Shown one piece after another: positions 9,258-18,535 of a stretch of 64,000 bases of DNA. Made by a program: the position numbers and the translations under genes. Every line of letters starts with the position of its first letter. Position 1 is the stretch's first letter. Under the pieces are notes generated by a model, which saw only the letters and a program-made list of their open reading frames with translations, was not told where the DNA came from and did no database searches. Origin of the DNA: JANRKF01 sp033763575 (lineage in GTDB: Bacteria > Pseudomonadota > Alphaproteobacteria > Rickettsiales > SXRF01); assembly GCA_033763575.1 (NCBI GenBank), contig JANRKF010000035.1, forward strand, positions 75,353 through 139,352, in the 5' to 3' direction.

Positions 9258-11960
9258 TCACTCCGCCTCGTCGCTCTTCAGCGGCAGGGTGAAGGTAAAC
9301 ATCGCGCCGCCTTCGGGCGCGTTCTGCGCCCAGATTTTTCCGTCATGCGCCTTGATGATGCCGCGGCAGATGGCAAGCCCGAGCCCGCCTTTATTTTCGG
9401 CGCGTGTGGCATTGTAGAATTTATCGAAGATTTTTTCTTCCTCGCCTTTGGGAATACCCGGGCCGTTATCGGTAATCACCACGTGCAGGTCGGGTTTTTC
9501 GACATGCGCCGAGATGGTGACCTCGGTGCCTGCGGGCGTGTAGTCCGCCACGTTTTCCAGCAGGTTGATGAGCACCTGTTCGATGAGCAGTCCGTCCATC
9601 CGCACCAGTGGAAGGCCGTGATCGATGGTGGTGGTGAGTTGGTGTTTTTCCAGTTTGCCTTCGACGCGCATCAGCGCCGAGCCGATGAGTTCCTCGATGA
9701 AATAAAGCTCCTTGTTGAGTTTTACCGAACCGGATTTCAGGCTCGATACGTCGAGCAGGTTGGTGACCATGCGGGCGAGGCGAGCACCTTCTTCGTGGAT
9801 CGAGCGCAGCAATTCCTTACGGTATTCCTCACTGATTTTAGCGCTTTCGAGCAGCAGCGTGCTCGCTGCACCGGTGATCACGGCCAGTGGCGTGCGCAAA
9901 TCATGCGAGACGGAGGAGAGAAGAATATTGCGCAATTTTTCGCTCTCTGCCTCCAGCATGGTTTTTTCTACCAGATCGGCGGCGGTGGCGCGCTCCAGCG
10001 CCGAGGCGGTGATGAAGGCCAGCGTGTCGAGCGTATCGAGCGAATCGGTGGAATAGGCTTCGCTCTGTTCGTCATGCGGGCGCACGCCGAGCACCCCGAC
10101 CACCATATCCGATGCGATCAGCGGAATATACAACGCTTTGGCCGAGGGCAGGGTGTCGGTGCCGAACCCGGCATGCTGTTTGTGGGTGAACGCCCAGTTG
10201 GCGACCGATTCCTCGCGCACGGGGTCGATATGTTCATCGTCGCTTTCGGTTTCCGTGACCACCGTCTGCAGGCCGCCTTTATCATCGGGCAGCCAGATGA
10301 AGACGTCGCTATCCATCACCTCGGCAACGTGGGTGGCGGCGATTTGCGCGAGCGATACCTTGCCGCGGCTGGCGGTCAGCTCGCGGGTCATGGCGTAGAG
10401 GGTGGCGGTATTTTTTTCGCGCCGGCGGGCGAGGATGGCCTGCAGCCGCAGCCGCGCTGTCTGCGAGCCGATGATGACCCCGGTGGCGAGCAGCACCAGA
10501 AAGGTGACGACATGCTCAATCTCGCTGGATTTGAAGCTGTGCCACGGCATTATAAAAAAGAAATTGAAACAAAGCGCGGCAAGGATGGTGGCGACGATCG
10601 AAGGCGCGCGGCCAAAGCGCAGCGCCACCGCGACCACGCCGATCAGGTACAGCATCACCAGGTTGACCGCCGGCACATGCGAGCGCAGCGGCATCATGAT
10701 GAGGGTGGTGGCGGCAACGATGAACGGCGCCGAGAGATAATATTGCCATGGCGCCTGGGTGCCCCATAGCGACGATTTTAGGGCGCCATGTTCGCCGCGA
10801 TCGCCGGTGATGACCGAAATATCGATGTCGCCGGAGCCGCGGATGAGCTGGTCGGCCAGCGTGCCCACCATAATTTCCCGCCAGCGCGAGCGCGGCGCCT
10901 TGCCGACGAGTATCTTGGTGATGTTATTGGCGCGGGCATATCCCAGGATATCTTCCGGCGCATTCTGTCCCTGGATGATTTCGGTTTCCGCGCCCATACG
11001 GTCGGCGAGGCGCAGGTTGCGCTCGACCATATCATGGCCTTCCTTGCTCAGGCGGTGGTGGCGGTCATTTTCAATATAAATCGCCGTCCATGGCGCTTTG
11101 AGGCCGCTGGCCATGCGTTTGGCCGAGCGCACCAGCTTGGTCGAAAGCGCGTCCGGGCCGATGCAGACGAGGATCCGGTCTGCGCCGCTCCAGCCCTGCC
11201 GTTCCTTGCCCTTGGTCTTATACACATCCATCAGCGCATCGACGCGTTCGGCGGTGCGGCGCAGCGCTAATTCACGTAGCGCGATCAGGTTGCTTTTCTT
11301 AAAAAAATTCTGCGCGGCGCGTTTTTTCGCTTCCGGCGCGATATAGACTTTTCCCTCGGAGAGGCGCTTCAGAAGCTCTTCGGAGGGAATATCCACCAGC
11401 GAAATTTCATCGGCATTGTCGAATACTTCATCCGGCACGGTTTCCTTCACCCAGACGCCGGTGATGCGCGCCACCACGTCGTTCAGGCTTTCGAGGTGCT
11501 GCACGTTGATGGTGGTGTAGACGTTGATACCGGCGTCGCGCAGCTCTTCCACATCCTGCCAGCGTTTGGGATGCCTGCTGCCCGGCGTGTTGGTATGGGC
11601 CAGCTCATCGAGCAGAATCAATTGCGGCTTGCGGGCGAGCGCGGCGTCGATGTCGAATTCCTTGAGGATGGTGCCGCGATAGCTCACCTCGCGGTGCGGC
11701 AGGATGGTTTGTCCTTCCAGCAGCCGCTTGGTGTCTTCGCGGCCATGGGTTTCGACCAGGCCTATGACCACGTCCACCCCTTCGGCGGAGGCGGATTTCC
11801 CGGCGTTCAGCATAGCGTAGGTTTTGCCGACACCGGCGCAGGCGCCGAAGAAAATCTTGAGTTTGCCGCGCCCGGTTTCTTCCTTGGCGGCCTGCTCTTC
11901 TTCCGCGGCGATGCGGCTTAGCAGTTCATCCGGATCCGGGCGGCCATCATCTTTTTTCAT
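9258..11960 (-). CDS. kdpD: Osmosensitive K+ channel sensor histidine kinase KdpD
   Basis: A 900-residue inner-membrane histidine kinase that senses K+ limitation and turgor. The KdpD domain has Walker A GACAGVGKT near residue 39 and the LLDELAHTNTPGSRHPKRWQDV block. A USP domain follows at about 250-370, then four close transmembrane segments (about 400-490, DUF4118) and a GAF-like region. The HisKA box is SSVSHDLRTPLAVITGA near 680, and the HATPase has NLLENVADYTPAG and DNGPGIP. Length is close to the E. coli protein (894). It overlaps kdpC by 14 bp. No kdpE follows, which is unusual. Confidence 0.96.
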   Translation of the reverse strand: MKKDDGRPDPDELLSRIAAEEEQAAKEETGRGKLKIFFGACAGVGKTYAMLNAGKSASAEGVDVVIGLVETHGREDTKRLLEGQTILPHREVSYRGTILKEFDIDAALARKPQLILLDELAHTNTPGSRHPKRWQDVEELRDAGINVYTTINVQHLESLNDVVARITGVWVKETVPDEVFDNADEISLVDIPSEELLKRLSEGKVYIAPEAKKRAAQNFFKKSNLIALRELALRRTAERVDALMDVYKTKGKERQGWSGADRILVCIGPDALSTKLVRSAKRMASGLKAPWTAIYIENDRHHRLSKEGHDMVERNLRLADRMGAETEIIQGQNAPEDILGYARANNITKILVGKAPRSRWREIMVGTLADQLIRGSGDIDISVITGDRGEHGALKSSLWGTQAPWQYYLSAPFIVAATTLIMMPLRSHVPAVNLVMLYLIGVVAVALRFGRAPSIVATILAALCFNFFFIMPWHSFKSSEIEHVVTFLVLLATGVIIGSQTARLRLQAILARRREKNTATLYAMTRELTASRGKVSLAQIAATHVAEVMDSDVFIWLPDDKGGLQTVVTETESDDEHIDPVREESVANWAFTHKQHAGFGTDTLPSAKALYIPLIASDMVVGVLGVRPHDEQSEAYSTDSLDTLDTLAFITASALERATAADLVEKTMLEAESEKLRNILLSSVSHDLRTPLAVITGAASTLLLESAKISEEYRKELLRSIHEEGARLARMVTNLLDVSSLKSGSVKLNKELYFIEELIGSALMRVEGKLEKHQLTTTIDHGLPLVRMDGLLIEQVLINLLENVADYTPAGTEVTISAHVEKPDLHVVITDNGPGIPKGEEEKIFDKFYNATRAENKGGLGLAICRGIIKAHDGKIWAQNAPEGGAMFTFTLPLKSDEAE

Positions 11961-12519
11961 GCGCCTCGTCCACTGCCATGTTGAGTTTCAGCACATTGAC
12001 GCGGGGCACGCCGATGAAGCCCAGATGCGGTGCTTCGGTGTGTGCATCGATCAGCGTGTGGATTTCTTTTTCCTCCACCTTGCGGGCCTTGGCCACGCGC
12101 TTTGCCTGAAAATATGCGGCTTGTGGCGTGATATGCGGATCAAGGCCGCTGGCCGAAGACGTCACCAGCGACAGCGGAATTTTTTCACCCGTCGGATAAT
12201 GCCTCATGCGTTCGTTGGCTTTTTCCAGCAGCTGGGCGTTGCCCATACTGTAGTTGGATGCAGCGGAGGCGCTTGGATTATAGGGTGGTGTGGTCGCCGA
12301 CAGCCTGCCCCAGAAATAATGATCCTGCGTGAATTCCTGGCCGAGCAGTTCGGAGCCTGTCGGCGCATCCCCACGCATGACGAGGCTGCCATGGGTGGCG
12401 GTCGGAAACAGCAATTGCGCGACGACGGTGAATAGTAACGGCACGGCGACGCCGAGCAGCGCCGTCATCAACAGCGTCATCAGCAATGCATGTCTGCTAT
12501 GGTGGATGACTCTGTGCAT
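11947..12519 (-). CDS. kdpC: K+-transporting ATPase subunit C
   Basis: A 190-residue KdpC, the single-span inner-membrane subunit that stabilises the KdpFABC potassium pump. There is one N-terminal transmembrane segment (about residues 12-35). The family motifs GSELLGQEFTQDHYFWGRLSATTPPYNPSASAASN and ASGLDPHITPQAAYFQAKRVAKAR are seen in part or full form. The start overlaps the kdpB stop by one base (TAATG), implying translational coupling. Length equals the E. coli protein. Confidence 0.96.
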   Translation of the reverse strand: MHRVIHHSRHALLMTLLMTALLGVAVPLLFTVVAQLLFPTATHGSLVMRGDAPTGSELLGQEFTQDHYFWGRLSATTPPYNPSASAASNYSMGNAQLLEKANERMRHYPTGEKIPLSLVTSSASGLDPHITPQAAYFQAKRVAKARKVEEKEIHTLIDAHTEAPHLGFIGVPRVNVLKLNMAVDEAHEKR

Positions 12520-14561
12520 TACACGGCCCCCATCATGGTGAGTAACATATCCAGCGCCTTAATGGCGACAAACGGCGTGAGCAGCCCGCCCAGCCCATAG
12601 ACCAGCAGGTTGCGCCGCAACAATCCAGCGGCGTTCTGCGGGGTGTATTTCACGCCACGAAGCGCCAGCGGCACCAGTGCGACGATGATGAGGGCGTTGA
12701 AAGTAATTGCCGAGAGCATGGCCGAAGCCGGGCTGGAAAGATGCAATATATTGAGCGTGCCGAGCTGCGGATAGGTGCTCGCAAATGCGGCCGGAATGAT
12801 GGCAAAATATTTAGCGACGTCGTTCGCGATGGAAAACGTTGTGAGCGCGCCGCGCGTCATGAGCAGCTGCTTGCCGATCTCGACGACTTCGATAAGCTTG
12901 GTGGGGTCGGAATCGAGATCCACCATGTTGCCCGCTTCCTTGGCGGCCTGCGTGCCCGAATTCATTACCACCGCCACATCGGATTGAGCGAGTGCCGGCG
13001 CATCGTTGGTGCCATCGCCGACCATGGCGACCATCTCGCCGCCCGCCTGCATCTTGCGGATGAGCTTCAGTTTTTCCTCGGGGGTTGCCTGCGCCACGTA
13101 ATCATCCACCCCGGCTTCGGCGGCAATCGCCGCGGCGGTCAGCGGATTGTCGCCGGTAATCATGATACTCTTAATACCCATCTTGCGCAGATCGGCGAGG
13201 CGTTCTTTGATGCCCATCTTCACAATGTCTTTGAGGTAAATGACCCCGAGCACGCGGTTGCCGTCAGCCACCACCAGCGGCGTTCCGCCCATGCGTGCGA
13301 CATTATCGATCTTGCGTTGCATCTCTTCGGAGATTTCTCCGCCCGCTGCCTTCACCTGCGCTTCGATGGCATCCGCCGCTCCTTTGATGACGCGGCGTTT
13401 TTCAAACTCAACGCCGCTGCAGCGCGTCTCCGCAGAAAACTCGATAAAGCATGCACCTTCGGGTGTGTGTTCCGGTTCCGGCAGGTTATATTTGATGCGG
13501 GCCAGCGCGACGATGCTTTTGCCTTCCGGCGTCTGGTCGGCGAGCGAAGCGAGCTGCGCGGCTTCGGCGAGCGTCATCACGGAGACATATTCCGCCGGGA
13601 TGAATTCCTCGGCCTGGCGGTTGCCGTGGGTGATGGTGCCGGTTTTATCGAGCAGCAGCACGTTCACGTCGCCCGCCGCTTCCACTGCGCGGCCTGAAGA
13701 GGCGATGACATTGGCCTTGAGCAGCCGGTTCATGCCTGCGATGCCGATGGCGGAGAGCAACCCGCCGATGGTGGTCGGCGCGAGGCAGACCAAAAGCGCC
13801 ACCAGCATGGTGATGGAAACGACATGGCCGCTGCCGTTGATGTAGATGGAGAATTGCGAGAAGGGCAAAAGCGTCGCGATGGTAAGTAAAAAACTCAACG
13901 TGAAAGAGGAGAGCAATATGGAGAGCGCAATCTCATTCGGGGTTTTCTGGCGTTTGGCGCCTTCGACCAGGCTCACCATTTTATCGATGAAACTCTCTCC
14001 GGCGTTGACGGTGATCTTCACCACCAGCCAGTCGGAAAGCACACGCGTGCCGCCGGTCACCGCGTCGCAATCGCCGCCCGATTCGCGGATCACCGGCGCC
14101 GATTCGCCGGTAATGGCGGATTCATCGACCGAGGCGATGCCGTCGACCACCTGTCCATCGCCGGGTACGAAATCGCCCGCTTCGACCAACACCAGGTCGC
14201 CTTTGGCAAGGTTGCAGGCCGGGACGATATTATATTCTGCGCGATCCTGCGCATTGCGTAATTTCTTGGCGCTGACGTCGCGCTTGAGTGCGCGCAAGCT
14301 TTCGGCCTGCGCTTTGCCGCGTCCTTCGGCAATGGCTTCGGCTGTGTTGGCGAACAGCACGGTGATCCACAGCCAGGCGCAGATGCCAACGGTGAACCAT
14401 TGCGGCTCGTGCGCGTGGGTTTGCGGCATCATTAATGTCTGCGCGGATAAGGCGGTGGTGACGATGGCGCCGACATAGACGACGAACATCACCGGATTGC
14501 GCATCTGCACCCGCGGCGAAAGTTTCATGAAAATAGTGGTCATGGTTTGGGCGGGGGTCAT
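12519..14561 (-). CDS. kdpB: K+-transporting P-type ATPase subunit B
   Basis: A 680-residue P-type ATPase that supplies ATP hydrolysis for high-affinity potassium uptake. Visible motifs are ITGESAPV in the actuator domain, DKTGTIT with the phosphorylated Asp, KGAADAIEAQVK in the nucleotide-binding domain, and MVGDGTNDAPALAQSDVAVVMN. Transmembrane pairs lie at both ends. Length is near the E. coli protein (682). ATGA overlap with kdpA. Confidence 0.97.
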   Translation of the reverse strand: MTPAQTMTTIFMKLSPRVQMRNPVMFVVYVGAIVTTALSAQTLMMPQTHAHEPQWFTVGICAWLWITVLFANTAEAIAEGRGKAQAESLRALKRDVSAKKLRNAQDRAEYNIVPACNLAKGDLVLVEAGDFVPGDGQVVDGIASVDESAITGESAPVIRESGGDCDAVTGGTRVLSDWLVVKITVNAGESFIDKMVSLVEGAKRQKTPNEIALSILLSSFTLSFLLTIATLLPFSQFSIYINGSGHVVSITMLVALLVCLAPTTIGGLLSAIGIAGMNRLLKANVIASSGRAVEAAGDVNVLLLDKTGTITHGNRQAEEFIPAEYVSVMTLAEAAQLASLADQTPEGKSIVALARIKYNLPEPEHTPEGACFIEFSAETRCSGVEFEKRRVIKGAADAIEAQVKAAGGEISEEMQRKIDNVARMGGTPLVVADGNRVLGVIYLKDIVKMGIKERLADLRKMGIKSIMITGDNPLTAAAIAAEAGVDDYVAQATPEEKLKLIRKMQAGGEMVAMVGDGTNDAPALAQSDVAVVMNSGTQAAKEAGNMVDLDSDPTKLIEVVEIGKQLLMTRGALTTFSIANDVAKYFAIIPAAFASTYPQLGTLNILHLSSPASAMLSAITFNALIIVALVPLALRGVKYTPQNAAGLLRRNLLVYGLGGLLTPFVAIKALDMLLTMMGAV

Positions 14562-16255
14562 TGCGGCACCATCACGGTCAGATGTTCAACGATCGGCCCG
14601 AGCGCCAGTGCGGGGACATAGGTCAGTACCCCCAGCACAAAAATGACCATTACCAGCATCACGGCAAACAGCGGCGTGTGGGTCGGCAAGGTACCAGCGC
14701 TTACCGGCGTCGTATTTTTACTGGCAAACGATCCGGCCAGTGCCAGGGTAGCGATGATGACGCCATAGCGGCCGATCAGCATGCAGATGCCCAGTGCGAT
14801 GTTGTAAAACGGCGAACCAGCCTGAAGCCCTGCAAACGCGCTGCCATTGTTGTTGGAGGCTGAGGTGAACGCATAGAGTATTTGCGAGAAACCGTGCGAC
14901 CCCGGGTTGGTGATGGCGGTGCGTCCCGCTTCGGTGACAACGGCCAGCGACACGCCGCCAAGCGTGAGGAATGCCGGGATGAGTAAAATGACCGCCGTCA
15001 TTTTGATATCGAACGGGTTTAATTTCTTGCCGAGGAACTCCGGTGTGCGACCGACCATGAGCCCGGCCATAAACGTGGCCATCAATACGAAGGTCAGCAT
15101 GCCGTAGACGCCGCTGCCGACACCACCGAAAATTACTTCGCCGAATTGCATGAGCATCATCATCGCCATGCCGGAAAGCGGTGCGTAGGAATCATGCGCC
15201 GAATTGGCCGAGCCGTTGGAGGTAGCCGTGGTTGAAGCTGCCCACAGGGCAGAACTCAAAATGCCGAAGCGTGTTTCCTTGCCTTCCATATTGCCTTCGC
15301 TGACATCGATGATGTTGGCGTCGTAGCGCGGACTGACATTATATTCCTGTGTCATGATCAGCGCGGTAAACGGCATGAACATGATGACCATGGCGGCCAG
15401 CATCATGATGCCCTGACGGCGGTCGCGCATGATGAGTCCGGCAGTATAAATAAAAGTGGCAGGCAGTAATAAGATAGAGGCAAGCTGCAGGAGATTGGTG
15501 ATGGCGTTCGGGTTTTCAAACGGGTGCGCCGAATTGGTTGCAAAAAACCCGCCGCCATTGCTGCCCAGCATTTTAATCGCGGTTTGCAGTGCTGCCGGCC
15601 CTCCGGCGAGTGTTGCCGAAGCACCTTCCAGCGTGGTGATCGCGGTGTAGGGCGCGTAATTCTGCACCACCCCCTGCGACACTAAAATAATGCCGAACAC
15701 TACTGACATGGGCAGCAGGATGTAGAGCACGCTGCGCACCATATCGACCCAGAAATTGCCGATGGTATGCGCCTGCCTGACTGCCAGCGACCGGCAGAGC
15801 GCCACCGCCACCGCCAGCCCGGTCGCCGCCGAGAGGAACATCTGCACCGCAATCGCCACCGTCTGCGAGAAATAACTCAGTTGCGCCTCGCCGCTATAGC
15901 TTTGCCAGTTGGTATTGGTCACAAAACTGATCGCCGCGTTGAAGGCCGCGTGTGCGGGCAATCCGCTCATGCCCTCCGGATTCAGCGGCAGCAGATCCTG
16001 CAGCGTGAAAATCGCAAACAGCAGCAACCCGCCAAACCCGCCGAACGCCAACACGCAGAAGCTATAGCTGCGCCAGCTCATGCCCCGCTCCGGATGAATG
16101 CCACAGAGGCGGTAAAGCCGCGATTCGAAACCGCCGAGCACCCGCGACAGCGGATGCGGCAGGCCGAGATAGACTGCCGCCATATAACCGCCCAGCGGTT
16201 TGATCCATACCGCCACCAGCGCGACGCACAGGAAAATCGGAATCATCTCGTACAT
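14558..16255 (-). CDS. kdpA: K+-transporting ATPase subunit A
   Basis: The potassium-selective channel subunit, about 565 residues with ten or so transmembrane helices. Selectivity-filter-like loops include TNTNWQSYSGE, GSNGGGFFATNSAHPFENP, TATSNGSANSAHDS and ASNNNGSAFAGL. An upstream ATG exists at 16267. I prefer the ATG at 16255 because it overlaps the kdpF stop as TGATG and gives MYEMIPIFLCVALVAVWIKPLGGY, matching the usual KdpA N-terminus. Confidence 0.95.
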   Translation of the reverse strand: MYEMIPIFLCVALVAVWIKPLGGYMAAVYLGLPHPLSRVLGGFESRLYRLCGIHPERGMSWRSYSFCVLAFGGFGGLLLFAIFTLQDLLPLNPEGMSGLPAHAAFNAAISFVTNTNWQSYSGEAQLSYFSQTVAIAVQMFLSAATGLAVAVALCRSLAVRQAHTIGNFWVDMVRSVLYILLPMSVVFGIILVSQGVVQNYAPYTAITTLEGASATLAGGPAALQTAIKMLGSNGGGFFATNSAHPFENPNAITNLLQLASILLLPATFIYTAGLIMRDRRQGIMMLAAMVIMFMPFTALIMTQEYNVSPRYDANIIDVSEGNMEGKETRFGILSSALWAASTTATSNGSANSAHDSYAPLSGMAMMMLMQFGEVIFGGVGSGVYGMLTFVLMATFMAGLMVGRTPEFLGKKLNPFDIKMTAVILLIPAFLTLGGVSLAVVTEAGRTAITNPGSHGFSQILYAFTSASNNNGSAFAGLQAGSPFYNIALGICMLIGRYGVIIATLALAGSFASKNTTPVSAGTLPTHTPLFAVMLVMVIFVLGVLTYVPALALGPIVEHLTVMVPQ

Positions 16256-16344
16256 CACGCGAACCACTCCGGTTTGAGCAGCGCAACGAAGAGATAAACG
16301 AAAAGCAGGATGACGATGACTGCCAGTGCAGCATAGATAATCAT
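16255..16344 (-). CDS. kdpF: K+-transporting ATPase small subunit F
   Basis: A 29-residue single-span peptide, MIIYAALAVIVILLFVYLFV followed by ALLKPEWFA. It matches KdpF in size, hydrophobic stretch and the LxKPExF end. It stabilises the KdpABC complex. Its stop overlaps the kdpA start (TGATG), so it is the first gene of kdpFABCD. It was too short for ordinary ORF cut-offs. Confidence 0.93.
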   Translation of the reverse strand: MIIYAALAVIVILLFVYLFVALLKPEWFA

Positions 16345-16404
16345 GCCTGTGAATATACTCCCTTGCACGGTGATGTCAACGCCGCCGCATCCGCTACCCA
16401 CCGG

Positions 16405-16572
16405 CTATTCCGGTAACGCAAAATCAATCGTCTGTCTTCCTTCGGGTATCGGATCGTCGCTGATCTCGTAGCCGTAGGGAAGGCAGGGGTGGTCTTCCAA
16501 AGCGCCCTCATAGCCTTCGAGATTGACGATGGTATAAATGCCTTCGGTATTGCTTAAACGTATATGTTGCAT
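16405..16572 (-). CDS. Small hypothetical protein (55 aa) next to tail-fibre-like genes
   Basis: This reads MQHIRLSNTEGIYTIVNLEG and ends ...TIDFALPE. An AGGAGG ribosome site sits 5 bp before the ATG, which strongly supports expression. It lies 8 bp after the tail-fibre-like gene and 60 bp before kdpF, in the same direction. It is acidic, with no membrane segment. I do not recognise a family. Position suggests a tail-module accessory protein. Confidence 0.65.
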   Translation of the reverse strand: MQHIRLSNTEGIYTIVNLEGYEGALEDHPCLPYGYEISDDPIPEGRQTIDFALPE

Positions 16573-16580
16573 AGTTCCTC

Positions 16581-17945
16581 CTATGATGGGTACGCGAGAC
16601 TGACAAACACCACCTGATGCGTCCCGGAGGCACCCTCGACCGCGATCTTGTTGGCGTTGCTGGCATTGCGGGAAAGATACACCTTGCTGTTGTTGGCGAT
16701 GGTGCTGGTGAGGCCGGGGGCCATGCCGCCGCTTCCAACGGTATAGATACGGTTGGAGGCTCCCTGGCCGGACATGGCAAGCGGCGTGGGCAGCCCGGAC
16801 GGGATGTCGAAGGTGACGCGGGTGAGTGCCGAACCGGCGACGCTATAGGCCAGCGTCAGTGTCAGGAAGGTGTAGTTGCCGATAGTCTCATAGCTATATT
16901 GGGCGGTCAGCGTGCCGCTCGGCGCGGTGGTGCCGGTCCATGCGATTGAGGCGGTGTCCGTATAGGTAACCGCCGCGCCGGTGGTGTTTTTCTTGAAGGT
17001 TTCGGTGGCGAACGTATCAACGCCGGTGGACACAATCATCTGGTCGGCGGCGGTGGTGAGGGCGGCGATGCCGTTCAATGTCGCGTCGAGCGTCACGTTC
17101 GTTCGGGAATTGCCTGCATCATCGGCAGCGGTGATCCCGGCACCGACAAAATTTATCGTATCCCTCTGAGTGAGGCCTGAGCCTTCCTCCTGGATCGTCT
17201 CGTATCCACCGCCGCCACCACCGCCGCCGGAGGCAGCAATCGTAATGGTGTCTGTAGATGCGTTTGTCGTGAGTGTTATATTGGAACCCGCCACCAATGT
17301 CAGCGTATCCGTGGAAGAATCGGCCACCACGTCCGACTGGCCCGAGATGGCGATGGTCTTAAAGGAATAATCCGCCTTGGCCGCAAGCTGGGTTTGAATG
17401 CTGGAGGTCGCGCCCTTCACATAAGAAAGTTCGGTGAGCGACGGGTATGTCGCGGTTGAAAGCGACACAAGGTTTTTTGAACCATCCGTTGCAGTGATTT
17501 GCGAGGCGGTGAGGGCGGAGTTGGTGATATTCCCCGTCACCGTAAGTGCGCCGAGTGTGCCGACACTCGTCAATGAAGACGATACGACATTGGAAGCCAG
17601 GCTCGTTCCGGTGAGCGTGCCGGCGGGCGCAACCACGGCGTTCGTTCCCGCGGCGGTTATCAGGCCCTTTGCATTCACCGTGAAGCTGGGAATGGCCGTG
17701 CTTGATCCGAAGCTGCCGGTATTGCCGTTCACGGTAGCCAATGTAAGCGCCGCCGAGCCGGGACCGCTCGCCGTCGCATCCCCGGTAAGCGCGGTGATAT
17801 AGTTGCCTGCCGCCTGCTTGGCATCAAGCTGTGTTTGAAGGGCGGAGGTGACGCCGTCCAGATAGCCGAACTCGGTGTTGGAGACTGCACCCGCGCCGAT
17901 TTTCGCGGCGTCGATGCCGCTGGCGATTTTCGCGTCGCTCACCAC
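16581..17945 (-). CDS. Phage tail-fibre-like protein, 3' part after an in-frame amber codon
   Basis: The open part has 454 codons from a GTG. It is rich in Thr, Ser, Ala and Gly, with repeated SDAKIASGIDAAKIG, TQLDAK and TQLAAK words. These recur in phage tail fibres and trimeric bacterial appendage proteins. A Gly-rich hinge (SGGGGGGGGYETI) lies near residue 245, and a compact C-terminal domain ends VVFVSLAYPS. The reading frame continues upstream through TIDNGV to a TAG at 17961-17963 and then joins the next gene in frame. So this is probably the distal part of one protein of about 533 residues. The GTG start has no good ribosome site. Confidence 0.7.
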   Translation of the reverse strand: MVSDAKIASGIDAAKIGAGAVSNTEFGYLDGVTSALQTQLDAKQAAGNYITALTGDATASGPGSAALTLATVNGNTGSFGSSTAIPSFTVNAKGLITAAGTNAVVAPAGTLTGTSLASNVVSSSLTSVGTLGALTVTGNITNSALTASQITATDGSKNLVSLSTATYPSLTELSYVKGATSSIQTQLAAKADYSFKTIAISGQSDVVADSSTDTLTLVAGSNITLTTNASTDTITIAASGGGGGGGGYETIQEEGSGLTQRDTINFVGAGITAADDAGNSRTNVTLDATLNGIAALTTAADQMIVSTGVDTFATETFKKNTTGAAVTYTDTASIAWTGTTAPSGTLTAQYSYETIGNYTFLTLTLAYSVAGSALTRVTFDIPSGLPTPLAMSGQGASNRIYTVGSGGMAPGLTSTIANNSKVYLSRNASNANKIAVEGASGTHQVVFVSLAYPS

Positions 17946-17960
17946 GCCGTTATCAATCGT

Positions 17961-18182
17961 CTAGACGCCGCCGGAGATGGTGATGTCGCCCTTGTCGCCA
18001 TCGGTAACGCCGCCGCCCGCCGATCCTGCCGGTCCTTGCGGCCCCGCTTCCCCCTGGGCGCCCTGCGGCCCTTGTATTCCGACCGTCACCACGCTGATCG
18101 AGGGTTGCGATGCGAGGATCGCCGCGCTTTCCCCCGCGATGCTGACGGTATGGCTGGTTTCCGTGATGATTACACTGGTCAT
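17961..18182 (-). CDS. Collagen-like tail-fibre N-terminal part, ended by an in-frame amber codon
   Basis: A 73-residue protein with a beta-rich start (VIITETSHTVSIAGE) and a collagen-like Gly-X-Y run (GIQGPQGAQGEAGPQGPAG). It ends in GDKGDITISGGV just before TAG. In related tail proteins the words GDITVS...W-TIDN are continuous, and here the codon in the Trp position is TAG, one base from TGG. The 4-bp ATGA overlap with the preceding gene supports this start. It may be a nonsense-mutated tail fibre, a readthrough product or a sequencing error. Confidence 0.7.
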   Translation of the reverse strand: MTSVIITETSHTVSIAGESAAILASQPSISVVTVGIQGPQGAQGEAGPQGPAGSAGGGVTDGDKGDITISGGV

Positions 18183-18535
18183 CGGGTGATCTCCTTGCTG
18201 ACCAGTATTTTCCCGGCGAGCAAGCGCGTGACGATGCCGCCCGCGCTTACCAGCTCAAGGTCGTAGACGCCGCTGGTCTTTGTGATGACGGCGGTGTCCG
18301 CCGCGCTGATGGCAAGCGTGATCGTGCCCGCCGCGCCGCCCAGCGCAATGCCGCCATTCTCGGTGGTGAGCGATAAGAACGGATCTGCATCATCGACGCT
18401 TTCGCGTAATTGCATCCGCGCCGTGCTGCCGGTGAGATCGACCGCGTCGTTATTTTCGTCTTTCCATGTCAGCACGCGATTAAATGTCGCGCCCTGATAG
18501 ATGGTGAAATCGTAGGTTCCTGGTGTGTTTGTCAT
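18179..18535 (-). CDS. Phage-like structural protein (118 aa)
   Basis: Begins MTNTPGTYDFTIYQGATFNR and continues with beta-strand-rich sequence (VDLTGSTARMQLRES, GTITLAISAADTAVI). The start resembles small phage tail/baseplate proteins that precede a collagen-like fibre. This is a pattern match only. It overlaps the next gene by ATGA and has an AGGAG site upstream. No membrane segments. Confidence 0.65.
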   Translation of the reverse strand: MTNTPGTYDFTIYQGATFNRVLTWKDENNDAVDLTGSTARMQLRESVDDADPFLSLTTENGGIALGGAAGTITLAISAADTAVITKTSGVYDLELVSAGGIVTRLLAGKILVSKEITR

